Positions 7,925 through 16,605 of a stretch of DNA of 64,000 nucleotides are shown here, piece after piece. The translations under genes and the position numbers were made by a program. Source of the stretch: Faecalicatena sp. Marseille-Q4148 (GTDB taxonomy: Bacteria; Bacillota; Clostridia; Lachnospirales; Lachnospiraceae); the NCBI GenBank assembly GCA_018228665.1, contig CP073692.1, forward strand, positions 1,934,046 to 1,998,045, given 5' to 3'. The notes beneath the pieces are model-generated. The model made no database searches. It was given only the letters and a program-made list of their open reading frames with translations, and was not told the DNA's origin. The first letter of the stretch is position 1. Each line of letters begins with the position of its first letter.

Positions 7925-8103
7925 TGCGTCTTAGCGTCTGGCTCTTTGATAATAGTCACTTTCCCATTCTTTATATTGATTAAAGTTTCCGTTTTGCATT
8001 TCGGACAGAACAAAGGAAAATTTATCAGTTCCGTATCTTCCAATATTTTTGTTCGTGTCTTGTTATTGCAAATAGGACATAATACCCATATTTGATTTTC
8101 CAC
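7915..8103 (-). CDS. Cysteine-rich KTR-domain protein (Tn916 Orf6-like)
   Basis: This 62-residue protein has two CxxC pairs (VLCPICNNKTR and LFCPKCKTET) that would bind one zinc ion, and the characteristic ending KEPDAKTQSR. It matches the KTR-domain protein known as Orf6, which follows tet(M) in Tn916. Its role is not known; a small zinc-binding nucleic-acid protein is a guess. Its presence without tet(M) shows that the cargo next to it was exchanged while the Tn916 backbone was kept. Confidence 0.85.
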   Translation of the reverse strand: MENQIWVLCPICNNKTRTKILEDTELINFPLFCPKCKTETLINIKNGKVTIIKEPDAKTQSR

Positions 8104-8125
8104 AATAACACCTCTTATTCATTCT

Positions 8126-8314
8126 CTAAACCCGTGTTTTCTTTGTAATTATATAAATGTATTCCTCTGGTGTAGGACGTTTATTCCCAAAATACTTTTT
8201 AAAATTTGCTTGCACCTCTGGGTCTGTACTATTCATAGCTTCATCAATCGTCGCTTCAATATTTGCTCGAACATCCGCCAATGATACACCGCCAGCTTTT
8301 GAACCAACTTTCAA
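8126..8314 (-). CDS. Small hypothetical protein, start uncertain or frameshifted
   Basis: The frame encodes [18 protein letters not shown], a helical middle and a basic tail, 62 residues if it starts at the TTG at 8314. I do not recognise the family. The good start signal lies further upstream: TAGGAGTG followed by ATG at 8349. That ATG is in another frame and stops after 12 codons. The reading frame in use is open back to about 8354, so a single missing base near 8345 may have broken the original start. It is the last gene of the DUF3796/XRE cassette. Confidence 0.5.
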   Translation of the reverse strand: MKVGSKAGGVSLADVRANIEATIDEAMNSTDPEVQANFKKYFGNKRPTPEEYIYIITKKTRV

Positions 8315-8365
8315 TGCTTTTTTAATATCACGTTTTTTAGTCCTAACATGGTATCACTCCTAAAT

Positions 8366-8566
8366 TTAATCGTCTATTACTGTAAAAACTTCTTCTATCG
8401 TTACATGGAATGTCTTTGCAATATTCCAAGCTAATACGAGAGAGGGATTGTATCGTCCTTTTTCAAGATTACCAATGGTTTCTCGTCGAACACCGACTGC
8501 TTTCGCTAAGTCGTCTTGTTTCATATCATATCTTGCTCTAAATTCTTTAATACGGTTTTTAATCAT
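8366..8566 (-). CDS. XRE-family transcriptional regulator of the cargo cassette
   Basis: This 66-residue protein is a single Cro/C1-type helix-turn-helix (MKQDDLAKAVGVRRETIGNLEKGRYNP). It starts at 8566, inside the end of the DUF3796 gene (8-nt overlap), with GGGGA as ribosome site. Small regulators of this kind are commonly paired with DUF3796-type membrane proteins. It probably represses its own operon through the 14-bp inverted repeat at 8939-8979. Confidence 0.85.
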   Translation of the reverse strand: MIKNRIKEFRARYDMKQDDLAKAVGVRRETIGNLEKGRYNPSLVLAWNIAKTFHVTIEEVFTVIDD

Positions 8567-8933
8567 TACATATTCCCCATTTTTCTTTAATTCCAAAGTA
8601 TGCGGTTGATATAGAATAAACAATTACCGAAATCGCCCACCCTAGAGCCAATCCATTAGTAAATGCTTCATTTCCAGAACTTTGTTTTACCAAAAAAGAA
8701 TATAAGGTAATGCAGGCTGTGGTAACCATTCCACAATAGAAACCACGGGACGCTGATTTATTCATATATTCATCTAGCATTTCATCTTGTTTCATAAACC
8801 AATACTCAAAGTTTATTGCAAATACAAAAAACGGCAAAAAATTCTTTTCATTACTCATAACACCGATAACACCTATTAACGAAAGGAAACCAGTTGCACC
8901 ATACAAAAATTTTCTTACTGTCATAACATTCAC
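8559..8933 (-). CDS. DUF3796-like membrane protein
   Basis: This 124-residue protein has about four hydrophobic segments (residues 8-26, 29-46, 67-82 and 95-113) and the family-like start KFLYGATGFLSLIGVIG. DUF3796 proteins are small membrane proteins usually followed by an XRE regulator, as here. Their function is not established; a membrane sensor or signal partner of the regulator is an inference. The gene occupies the position of tet(M) in Tn916. AAGGAGTG is its ribosome site. Confidence 0.75.
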   Translation of the reverse strand: MNVMTVRKFLYGATGFLSLIGVIGVMSNEKNFLPFFVFAINFEYWFMKQDEMLDEYMNKSASRGFYCGMVTTACITLYSFLVKQSSGNEAFTNGLALGWAISVIVYSISTAYFGIKEKWGICND

Positions 8934-8938
8934 TCCTT

Positions 8939-8997
8939 ATGTGGTATATTTCTATCTTTGCAAGAGAAATATACCACATTTTGAAGTTCTTTGTCAA
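8939..8997 (-). promoter_or_regulatory. Promoter with 14-bp perfect inverted-repeat operator
   Basis: On the minus strand, TTGACA (8992-8997) and TATATT (8968-8973) have an 18-nt spacer. ATGTGGTATATTTC occurs as a perfect inverted repeat at 8939-8952 and 8966-8979; one arm covers the -10 box. This is a strong candidate operator for the XRE regulator at 8366-8566. Confidence 0.8.
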
Positions 8998-9006
8998 TAT
9001 ATTTTA

Positions 9007-9918
9007 TTATCCTACAATCTTCCAGTTACCATCTTTATGTAACACAAGCTCATACTGTGATACCTGCGTAGCCTTTGTCTGATTATCAAGGAATTTCACG
9101 GCAACCTTGACTTTCACATTATCCCCGTCCTTTGTAAAGATAGGGTTTACCAATTCAGAATAAAGGTAGTCCCTGCCGATAGGTTCAATCACATTTCCAG
9201 CTACATAGTAGGCAAGCTCTTTTTCTGTGGCTGTTGGGTAGAGCTTAAAGAATGTTTCCAGAAATGCGGTAGCGTCGTTTACGGTATCAGCGTCTACACT
9301 TGCGTCTGCTTCTGGTGTCTTTGGCTCATAGTCGGACTTTTCGATTGCTGGTGCAAGGGTAGGGTTCTGAACGATTACCATATCCCCGTCAGCGTCCACA
9401 TGGACTTTTACGGTATAGGTTGCTTTCACATTGTTTGTCTGTTCTCCCTCTTTTATCTGCTGATCTACTTCGTAGGTAGCAGAAAAAGTGTCCGTTCCCG
9501 ACTGTTCAATACTCCATACAATCACATCTGTAACTGTGGAGCTGGTCGGTATATCCGTTCTGATTGTATCAACATTCAAGTCCTGTAATTCCTTTGTCAG
9601 ATAACCGCTGATTGCCTGCGTCCTTGCTTCGATAGCTTCTTTGCTGTTACTCCATGTGTAATAGGACTTCGCAAAATTCTTCACGAAATTTTCTATCCCG
9701 TTAGTGTCCTGCAAGCGAAGCTCAATGATTTCTTTTTCATGGGTCGTGTGCTGGTCGATAGCGGTAAAATTCTTATACACCCCAAAGCTCACGCTTGCGA
9801 TAAGCACCACCCACAACGCAATCACGGTTTTCTGATGTGTGCCTACCTTGACAGTACGCACCTTTTTTTCTTTTGGTTCTTTGATAGTTTTTGTCTGTTT
9901 CTTATTTTTCTTAAACAT
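9007..9918 (-). CDS. Conjugal transfer protein, Orf13/TcpC/VirB8-like
   Basis: This 303-residue bitopic membrane protein has a lysine-rich cytoplasmic N-terminus, one transmembrane segment (about residues 28-48) and an extracellular part made of two NTF2-like domains (about 60-190 and 205-303). This architecture is that of TcpC of pCW3 and Orf13 of Tn916 (ConB in ICEBs1), an assembly component of the mating pore. It starts at the ATG at 9918 after GAAAGGAC. It lies 16 nt downstream of orf14 and is the last gene of the main transfer operon. Confidence 0.88.
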   Translation of the reverse strand: MFKKNKKQTKTIKEPKEKKVRTVKVGTHQKTVIALWVVLIASVSFGVYKNFTAIDQHTTHEKEIIELRLQDTNGIENFVKNFAKSYYTWSNSKEAIEARTQAISGYLTKELQDLNVDTIRTDIPTSSTVTDVIVWSIEQSGTDTFSATYEVDQQIKEGEQTNNVKATYTVKVHVDADGDMVIVQNPTLAPAIEKSDYEPKTPEADASVDADTVNDATAFLETFFKLYPTATEKELAYYVAGNVIEPIGRDYLYSELVNPIFTKDGDNVKVKVAVKFLDNQTKATQVSQYELVLHKDGNWKIVG

Positions 9919-9934
9919 ATTTTTCAAGTCCTTT

Positions 9935-10942
9935 CTATTGTTTTACTCGTCCTGCACCGATTAAGTGCTGTTGCCAGTAACTACTACTTAGGTCTGCATA
10001 TCCTATCGGGTCGCCTGCATGGTACATCTGGTTATTTCCTACATAAATTCCGACGTGGGTTACATACGAACCAGCGTTATAGGTAGAATGGAAAAACACC
10101 AAGTCCCCAGCCTTTGCCTGCGAGAGTGGAAGATGTTGGGTAGCGTCATACTGTGCTTGTGCCGTTCTCGGTAAAGAGATACCAGCTTTTCCATAACACC
10201 ATTGCACAAGTCCGCTACAATCAAAGGAAGTGTTCGGGTTACTGCCACCATACACATATTTCCAGCCTTGATATTTCAACGCTTCATTCATAATCGCTTG
10301 TGCCGTCGCATTATCAAAGTGTGCCACGGTCAGATATTGATTGACTAATTCGACGTAGAACATATTTCCATAGCCATACCGCCAGCCCCCGTTCTTCGCA
10401 ACGGCTATCGGGTTGGTGTAGGTTACTTTCTTTCCACCCGACTTCTCACGAGCGAAGCTCTCTGCAAGGTTAAAGGTGTGTTTCTTTCCTTTTCCTGCCA
10501 CATATCCTACATAGCCACCGCCATAGTTATAGGACTGTATCGCTATATTCAAATCGTCGATACCTTGATTTTTGCAGGAAGAAAGCAGGGACGCAAAATA
10601 CTTACACCCCTGCTTGATTGAACTTTCCGTATCTAAAGAGTTAGGCGGTAAACCAAGACTTTCCGAACTCTGCATAACATCTTCTGCCGTACCGCCACTT
10701 TCTACTTGAATGATAGCAAGTAGCACATTGACATACTCGGAAATGCCGTATTCTCTGGCGTATTTTTCTACCATAGGCTGATGTTTCAAGACTTCTGCGG
10801 ATAAGTTCATACCCGTAATACCAGAAGAAAAGTTGCTGTTCTCGTCGTCGCTGTCCGCACTAATCAACACTCCAAAGAAAAGCACCAGAGAAAAGAGGAT
10901 AGGAAACAGACTGCCAATGATAGCGATATGTTTCAGTTTCAT
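9935..10942 (-). CDS. Bifunctional cell-wall hydrolase, Orf14/CwlT-like (lysozyme plus NlpC/P60)
   Basis: This 335-residue protein has an N-terminal membrane anchor (about 5-28). A soluble-lysozyme domain follows (about 55-190), with the catalytic glutamate probably in AIIQVESGG. A C-terminal NlpC/P60 peptidase has the active cysteine in FDCSGLVQW and the histidine in VTHVGIYVGN. CwlT of ICEBs1 and Orf14 of Tn916 open the peptidoglycan so that the mating channel can cross the wall. Its start overlaps the orf15 stop by 4 nt (ATGA), which indicates translational coupling. Confidence 0.92.
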   Translation of the reverse strand: MKLKHIAIIGSLFPILFSLVLFFGVLISADSDDENSNFSSGITGMNLSAEVLKHQPMVEKYAREYGISEYVNVLLAIIQVESGGTAEDVMQSSESLGLPPNSLDTESSIKQGCKYFASLLSSCKNQGIDDLNIAIQSYNYGGGYVGYVAGKGKKHTFNLAESFAREKSGGKKVTYTNPIAVAKNGGWRYGYGNMFYVELVNQYLTVAHFDNATAQAIMNEALKYQGWKYVYGGSNPNTSFDCSGLVQWCYGKAGISLPRTAQAQYDATQHLPLSQAKAGDLVFFHSTYNAGSYVTHVGIYVGNNQMYHAGDPIGYADLSSSYWQQHLIGAGRVKQ

Positions 10943-13149
10943 TTTTTCTTCTGTCCTTTCTTCGTTACAAGGTTACGGCTTTTCTCTGTGGTCTGCTGGT
11001 TCTTCTGGACGCTCTGGGTCTGCTGAACCTTTGTCCTGCGGTCTTTTGTGTAATTCTGGCGTGTTTCCTGCGATACCACTTTTTCTACATTCTGCCTATG
11101 TACTATCTGTGTAGGCTGGGTTGCTTTTCTATCAGAAGCACCAGAAGATAACGGACGCTCTTTTACAACATTCGTCTTGACTGGCTCACTTGCTTTTGAA
11201 GTGGTCGCTGTGGCAGGACGTTTGACTTCCTGCATTTTTTCCGCACTCGGCTTTGAAATGGTTGAAGCTGTGGCTGGTCGCTCATGGGGACGGGTAGCTC
11301 CCGTTGTCGCTGATCCGTCAGCCTTTCGCTGTACCTGCCTTGCTTCTTGTGCCTTTTGAAGCTCCATACGCTTGTCAGCGATATTCTGCCTATGCTGTTC
11401 TTGCCTTTCCAAGCGTCCCGTTTGTCTGGACTGCTGTTCCTGCACCATGCCACGCTTAAAGTCGGACACGCTGGACTTTGCCTTTTCCTTTGCGGAATAC
11501 ACCGCATAAGCGGTCTGTGTCGGCATATCCTTGATATTCTCTTTGACAGCGTTTGCCTTGTCTTTCACTTTATTTTTCGTATCTAAGACAGCACCCACCT
11601 TTGAACCTGCACGTTGTCCCATGCTGGAAGTGGTATTGCCTCGATTTTCTTTTGAAGCTGTATTTTTTCTTTCCGCTCGTTTATTAGCAACGGCACTTCC
11701 AGCCACCGCACCAGCCACACCGCCCGAAATACCGCCAGCACTTACCGCCCTTGCAATACGGTGTTCCATACGCCTAGCCCTATGTCGCATAAATAGATAC
11801 GGTCTGCGGAAAATTCTTCGTCCCATGCTTTGACTGTCATTAGCGTTCAAAGAGAACATACTCATTAAATCGCCCAGCTTCATATAGATACCTGCGAAAC
11901 ATACTATCTGTAAGAACGCCACCATGAAAAACGGATAGTCCGTGGAAATGTTATAAAACATACTGGAAATGCTGAACGCCACCGTTACAATGAGCGTTAT
12001 TCCTGCCCGTGTCATTATGGTATTAAATACCCTTACGATTGCCTGCTTTGCCATGCTTTCATAGCTCGGTATCATGGAGAGTAAAAAGCTGATAGGTAAA
12101 AACATTGCAAAGATAATAAAAAGTATTTGGCTAAACAACATCATGCCCGTAAGCAAGAATACAAATATCGTGATACCTAAGTTGAAGAACAAGAGGAAGA
12201 ACACCATGCCTAAACGGTTCACGACCTGCGGTATCGTCAGATTGTTGTTGTCGTTATCCTCGATTTCTGTTTTCACGACTTCTTCTCTGGTTTTCCCGTC
12301 CTCGTCCTCTGGGCTTGCAGATACCAATGCGTCCACACGGTCTGTCCCAATTTCCTCTGCGTTGCTGTTGCCAAATTGCAGAAGTAGCCACGGCTGTTCC
12401 ACTTGAATAGAAAATAAGCTGTCCCGTATCAAGTCTACGCTGTCCTTGCCCTCGCTATCAGAGTTGGGGAGCATGATTTTTGTTCCCAAATCAAGTGAAG
12501 CGGTACTGATGTCTGATGAAAATTCATTTATCTTCTTGATGTAATCGGGAGCATAGGCGATAAACGAAGCGGACAGTACGAACACCACTACAAAGTTGAT
12601 AACGGCGTGAAGTGCCTTGCTGGTTTCCCGTTTTATCAGTCCCGTATAGGCAACATAAAGTCCCACCACCAAGATAATGAGAAGCAGGAAACCAACATAG
12701 AAGCCAGAGCTGGAAAAACCGTTCTGTGTTACGCCTGCAAGGGTCTGTATGCTCTTTCCGATACTGTCTGCCATATCGTTGATGAAGTCCAGCTTATAGG
12801 CTTCCTGCACCACATACCCCGTGGCATTGCTTAAATATAAACTGATAGTCCAGACAAAGTTGGTAATGCAGTAAAGCCCGTACTGCACCGATTTTCCAAT
12901 CCCGTCCAGCCAGTTCCACGGAAGCCACGACCAGCTATTATCCACATAAAAATCAAGCTGGTAGTTGGAAAGGGGATATTTTGAATATAGATTTTCTGCG
13001 TTTATGGTATCGTCCACAAGCCCCGTCGCATGAGCCACCGTCCCCAGAAGTGAAAGCAGGATAAGGGAGAGTGCCACCACGAACAGAGCCATTTTGAGAA
13101 AGTGGAAAATCTTCTTTTTTGTGAACGCACCTTTTATCCTTTCTTTCAT
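10939..13149 (-). CDS. Conjugal transfer membrane protein, Orf15/TcpH/VirB6-like
   Basis: This roughly 736-residue protein has an N-terminal signal-like segment. Several transmembrane helices follow (around 75-100, 150-205 and 310-430) before a long charged C-terminal tail rich in Gln, Lys, Arg and Ala (about 480-736). This matches Orf15 of Tn916 and ConG of ICEBs1, the polytopic channel protein of the Gram-positive type IV secretion system. The ATG at 13149 overlaps the orf16 stop (TGATG); a GTG one codon earlier is also possible. The low-complexity tail is cytoplasmic and likely contacts other transfer proteins. Confidence 0.88.
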   Translation of the reverse strand: MKERIKGAFTKKKIFHFLKMALFVVALSLILLSLLGTVAHATGLVDDTINAENLYSKYPLSNYQLDFYVDNSWSWLPWNWLDGIGKSVQYGLYCITNFVWTISLYLSNATGYVVQEAYKLDFINDMADSIGKSIQTLAGVTQNGFSSSGFYVGFLLLIILVVGLYVAYTGLIKRETSKALHAVINFVVVFVLSASFIAYAPDYIKKINEFSSDISTASLDLGTKIMLPNSDSEGKDSVDLIRDSLFSIQVEQPWLLLQFGNSNAEEIGTDRVDALVSASPEDEDGKTREEVVKTEIEDNDNNNLTIPQVVNRLGMVFFLLFFNLGITIFVFLLTGMMLFSQILFIIFAMFLPISFLLSMIPSYESMAKQAIVRVFNTIMTRAGITLIVTVAFSISSMFYNISTDYPFFMVAFLQIVCFAGIYMKLGDLMSMFSLNANDSQSMGRRIFRRPYLFMRHRARRMEHRIARAVSAGGISGGVAGAVAGSAVANKRAERKNTASKENRGNTTSSMGQRAGSKVGAVLDTKNKVKDKANAVKENIKDMPTQTAYAVYSAKEKAKSSVSDFKRGMVQEQQSRQTGRLERQEQHRQNIADKRMELQKAQEARQVQRKADGSATTGATRPHERPATASTISKPSAEKMQEVKRPATATTSKASEPVKTNVVKERPLSSGASDRKATQPTQIVHRQNVEKVVSQETRQNYTKDRRTKVQQTQSVQKNQQTTEKSRNLVTKKGQKKK

Positions 13150-15599
13150 CACTCCACCTCATTTCTCTGTACGGGCGGTCTGGTATCAAAGGCGTGTAGC
13201 AGTTCTTCAAAGACGGGGTGTATCTGCACCACACCGACACGTCCGTATAAGTCCTGCAATAAGCATTGTCCGTTCTCCAAATCACGCAAGCGTTTCTGGT
13301 TGTTCTCGTCGTCCTTGTCGATACCGAAAAATTCTAAGGTCTGTTTTATCTCGTTGATGTCAGTAGAACGGAAAGCGAATTTTAAGCCGATGTTGTTTTT
13401 CAGACTTTCCTTTGACACGTCGCCAGAGGATTGTGTAACGAAATAAACGCCTGCCTGCATAGCTCGCCCAGCACGCACCAGCTTATTTGATAAGGTTTCG
13501 CCTTGTGCCACATTTAAGAACGCCCACGCTTCATCAAGGTCTACAATCTTAAAAATGCTTCTGTCGCTGTGAATGAAGTCGAGTGCAAAGGTACTAATCA
13601 CAATCAGCATAGACACCGATAATAATTCAATGGTTGTGTATTCATTAAAAGTGGTGTCTTTATCTGGCAATACTAAGTCCGCTACTTGAATGATATTGAG
13701 CTGATTATCTAGGCTGATTGTATTTTTTACTGTCCCGTCTGAAAACAATAAATGTGCAAAATCATAGTTCGTAAAACTGGCAATATGATTTGCAATATGG
13801 TTCGCAATCGGCGTATTTTCTTTCCGTAATTCTGTGATAACATTTAACAGCCCTCGGTGTTCGCTTTCAGATACATTGCTGATTGCACTAATAAGCACAG
13901 GAAATTTATCTCCGTCACGGGTAGAGATACCCGTTAAGAATGTTAAAATTTCTTTTGCCAGCGTCGCTCCGTCCTCTTTGTCTTTCATAATCACGAATGG
14001 GTCAAGAAGTCCTGAATTGTCCTTGTCGCTGGTAAGGTTTACGATATTGATTTCATGGGCTATCTCTGGAAGCGTTTCTTTCCAGTTGCCACGCTCACTT
14101 TTAGGGTCTAAGATAACCGCTTGTCCCCCAAAGAGAACAGAGTAGTACACAAGAAGATTGTTGCAGAACGATTTACCACCGCCAAGCGAACCGACAAAAG
14201 CAGAAGCTAAAGCGTTGGTAATTGTACCTTTTATACCTTGACTGGCAAGGGACGGTTGCAGGTACACATTTCTTCCCGTATCAACGGAATAGCCCATATA
14301 GATACCCGTGCTTTCTCCTAACTGCTGTGTCGCTCCAAAGCCAAGCCCAGCTAAAAAATCTGATTTTACATACTGCACGTAGTCATTGACATATCGCTTG
14401 CTGGCTGGAAGAAATTCAGAATGAAGCCCCAGCATATCCCCAGCAGGACGCACCAGCTTTACATTGAGGTCGTCGTAAAAGTCCTTGACTTCATCACAAC
14501 GGCGTTTCAGCTCGTCAAGATCGGGTGCAGACACCCGTATCACGTAGCTTAACTTATACATACTTTCTTTGCTCTGGTCTAAGTCTGTTTCCAGCTCGTC
14601 CACGCTGTCTAAAGCGTCCACCACATTTGAGCTGGTTTCACTTCCAGCTTGATAGGCGTGATTGTCAAGGTCTTTCAATTCCTTTTTCTTGTTGCGGACG
14701 GTCGTTAATGCTTTTCGATTTTCCACGATTTCTACATTCATAGAAGTATCAACGGGGAATGTGAATTGCTGTTGCTGGAAATAGAAGATTTCAGACGACG
14801 GAAAATCCAGCTCGCCGACAATCGCATTGACGGTAAAATAGGACACATAACTTTCCTTGTCCTCATGCTCCAAGCGTAAATACCGCTGGTTTTCCTCAAT
14901 CACACACCTTGTCGGACGGATAAGGTCGTAGTATTTTATCAGCGTTTCTTTCTGCAATTTCTTCTTTGGTAGCTGGTACTCATAATCTTCATAAGCAATA
15001 CCGTCCCTGCCGTAAAGATGTTCCATGAGATACCCAAAATCATTGATTTCCAAGCGACGCACCTTAAAGCGACGGGAGATTTTATTTTCCAGTAACTTTT
15101 CCATTTTCATGTAACGGTTGATTTCATCATTCGGCATGGAAACAAAGTCATTCATCAGCGTGTGGTTCACTTCATGGAGAAATTCCGTGAACGTCAGCCA
15201 CGCCGATTTTTTGATGTTCTTCAGATTGAGCTGTTCTTCCGTAACCATGAGCTTAAAGCCAAGAAAAAAGCGGTAGTCCACTTGATTGTCCCCAATCATA
15301 GATACTAACGCTTCGGTCTGTTCGTCTATTTTCTGATAGGCAACTTCCTTTAATTTTCCCGTTACCAGTTTCTTTGACTGCTCCTGCATACTGCGGATTG
15401 AGCTTTCTGTGGCAATCTGCAACGCATGAATTTTACCCTCACGGGACTGTGCGATAAGCTGGCGAAAGCTGTCATGCACGATAAATTTCTGCTCTGCGGA
15501 TAGAAAAGAATAGTTGTACGGTATCAGCTCATAGTAAGCGAACACCTCATTGTCCTTGTTCCAGACAAGGTTATTGTCAATATATTTTATCGGGAACAT
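13149..15599 (-). CDS. Conjugation ATPase, Orf16/TcpF/VirB4-like
   Basis: This 816-residue protein has the Walker A motif SLGGGKSF and the Walker B-like segment IVDLDEAWAFL, followed by the conserved QSSGDVSKESLKNN region. Its family is the VirB4 ATPases (ConE in ICEBs1), which power substrate transfer and pilus or channel assembly at the membrane. The N-terminal half is the family-specific domain. It overlaps orf17 by 23 nt and orf15 by 1 nt, all in one operon. The start follows GGAGTG. Confidence 0.93.
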   Translation of the reverse strand: MFPIKYIDNNLVWNKDNEVFAYYELIPYNYSFLSAEQKFIVHDSFRQLIAQSREGKIHALQIATESSIRSMQEQSKKLVTGKLKEVAYQKIDEQTEALVSMIGDNQVDYRFFLGFKLMVTEEQLNLKNIKKSAWLTFTEFLHEVNHTLMNDFVSMPNDEINRYMKMEKLLENKISRRFKVRRLEINDFGYLMEHLYGRDGIAYEDYEYQLPKKKLQKETLIKYYDLIRPTRCVIEENQRYLRLEHEDKESYVSYFTVNAIVGELDFPSSEIFYFQQQQFTFPVDTSMNVEIVENRKALTTVRNKKKELKDLDNHAYQAGSETSSNVVDALDSVDELETDLDQSKESMYKLSYVIRVSAPDLDELKRRCDEVKDFYDDLNVKLVRPAGDMLGLHSEFLPASKRYVNDYVQYVKSDFLAGLGFGATQQLGESTGIYMGYSVDTGRNVYLQPSLASQGIKGTITNALASAFVGSLGGGKSFCNNLLVYYSVLFGGQAVILDPKSERGNWKETLPEIAHEINIVNLTSDKDNSGLLDPFVIMKDKEDGATLAKEILTFLTGISTRDGDKFPVLISAISNVSESEHRGLLNVITELRKENTPIANHIANHIASFTNYDFAHLLFSDGTVKNTISLDNQLNIIQVADLVLPDKDTTFNEYTTIELLSVSMLIVISTFALDFIHSDRSIFKIVDLDEAWAFLNVAQGETLSNKLVRAGRAMQAGVYFVTQSSGDVSKESLKNNIGLKFAFRSTDINEIKQTLEFFGIDKDDENNQKRLRDLENGQCLLQDLYGRVGVVQIHPVFEELLHAFDTRPPVQRNEVE

Positions 15600-15975
15600 A
15601 GTTCACACTCCTTACTGCCGTGATTGTTTCATTCAAGGTCTGCTTATGCAGTTTTACGGCTTTTCCTGCATAAGTGATTTTCGGTCGCAGGGCATAGGTT
15701 ATCTGTGATTTCAAAAAGCTGTACGGCTTCTTTCCGTCAAAGGTTTTCTGCGACATGAACCAAGTGAGAGCAACGGGAATACCGAAGTATTTGAGAAATG
15801 CTCCCTCAATCATGGAAAGTGGGGGAATATCCCCAAACAGAATGATGATAAATTCCGTAATCACAAACCATGTAATCTGTGTAAAAGTAACGGGAAAGGG
15901 TAAGTTAAAGTCATTGATTGCATACAAGACTTTTTCCACGTTCCAGATACCCGTATAAGATTTAATCTTTTTCAA
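15577..15975 (-). CDS. Conjugal transfer protein, Orf17/TcpE/VirB3-like
   Basis: This 132-residue protein has a short N-terminal segment (SYTGIWNVEKVLYAINDF), two closely spaced transmembrane segments (about 30-68) and a basic cytoplasmic C-terminus. It corresponds to Orf17 of Tn916 and ConD of ICEBs1, the VirB3-like partner of the VirB4 ATPase. It begins with TTG at 15975 after a GGAG site. The hairpin at 16005-16028 lies 30 nt upstream. Confidence 0.85.
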   Translation of the reverse strand: MKKIKSYTGIWNVEKVLYAINDFNLPFPVTFTQITWFVITEFIIILFGDIPPLSMIEGAFLKYFGIPVALTWFMSQKTFDGKKPYSFLKSQITYALRPKITYAGKAVKLHKQTLNETITAVRSVNYVPDKIY

Positions 15976-16002
15976 GTTCTTTCAGCTCCTTTCAAAATAG
16001 AA

Positions 16003-16030
16003 AAGGACAGCCATGTTTCAGACTGTCCCT
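16003..16030 (-). terminator. Terminator-like hairpin between ardA and orf17
   Basis: GGACAG (16005-16010) and CTGTCC (16023-16028) form the stem. Flanking A and T residues extend it and leave a T-rich tail on the minus strand. It lies inside the transfer operon, 30 nt before orf17. Confidence 0.65.
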
Positions 16031-16084
16031 TAAAAGAGAAATACGCTGTCAGTAGCAACAATGCTTGTCGCTGATCTTCCAGCG

Positions 16085-16588
16085 TTAATATGGTATCTCG
16101 CACATACCTCGGCTTGTTTCAATAAAGTAACCGCCCATATCCAAATCTCGCCCGTAGGCTTCATAGTCAATGTAGTTCTGTAAGCTGGGTGGAATGTCGC
16201 CAAGTGCCTGCAATTCGTCTATGTAGTAGTAGGCAACGTCTGTCATGGTTTCACAGTCGGGATAATAATAAATATCGTCCTTGTGTTCCACGACTTCTTC
16301 CAGCGTCCCATAGTGGCTGATAAATTCGTCCAGACATTCTACGATATAGTCGGGAAGTTCCTCTATCATTTCATACATCTCATTGAGTTCTTCAATGGAA
16401 ACATACTCGCCAATCGCAATCGGGAAGTTGTCGGTATCATGGATTGCGTATTCCTCGTACTGTTCATTCAAGCCGATTTTTTCTTTTACATCTTCCTCGT
16501 CAATAGGAAATGTGAACCAAGCACCGACTAAATAGCCCTCGTTGTATTTGCCAAGATTAGCAATATAAACCGCCATATCATCAATCAT
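16085..16588 (-). CDS. ardA: Antirestriction protein ArdA (Tn916 Orf18-like)
   Basis: This 167-residue acidic protein matches ArdA: MAVYIANLGKYNEG near the start, the middle SIEELNEMYEMIEELPDYI, and the ending IDYEAYGRDLDMGGYF. ArdA is a DNA mimic that blocks type I restriction enzymes and protects the incoming single-stranded element when it is made double-stranded in a new host. The ATG at 16588 is preceded by GAGGTGG. The start is placed here rather than at the GTG codons just before it. Confidence 0.93.
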   Translation of the reverse strand: MIDDMAVYIANLGKYNEGYLVGAWFTFPIDEEDVKEKIGLNEQYEEYAIHDTDNFPIAIGEYVSIEELNEMYEMIEELPDYIVECLDEFISHYGTLEEVVEHKDDIYYYPDCETMTDVAYYYIDELQALGDIPPSLQNYIDYEAYGRDLDMGGYFIETSRGMCEIPY

Positions 16589-16605
16589 AAGCACCACCTC
16601 ATTTC

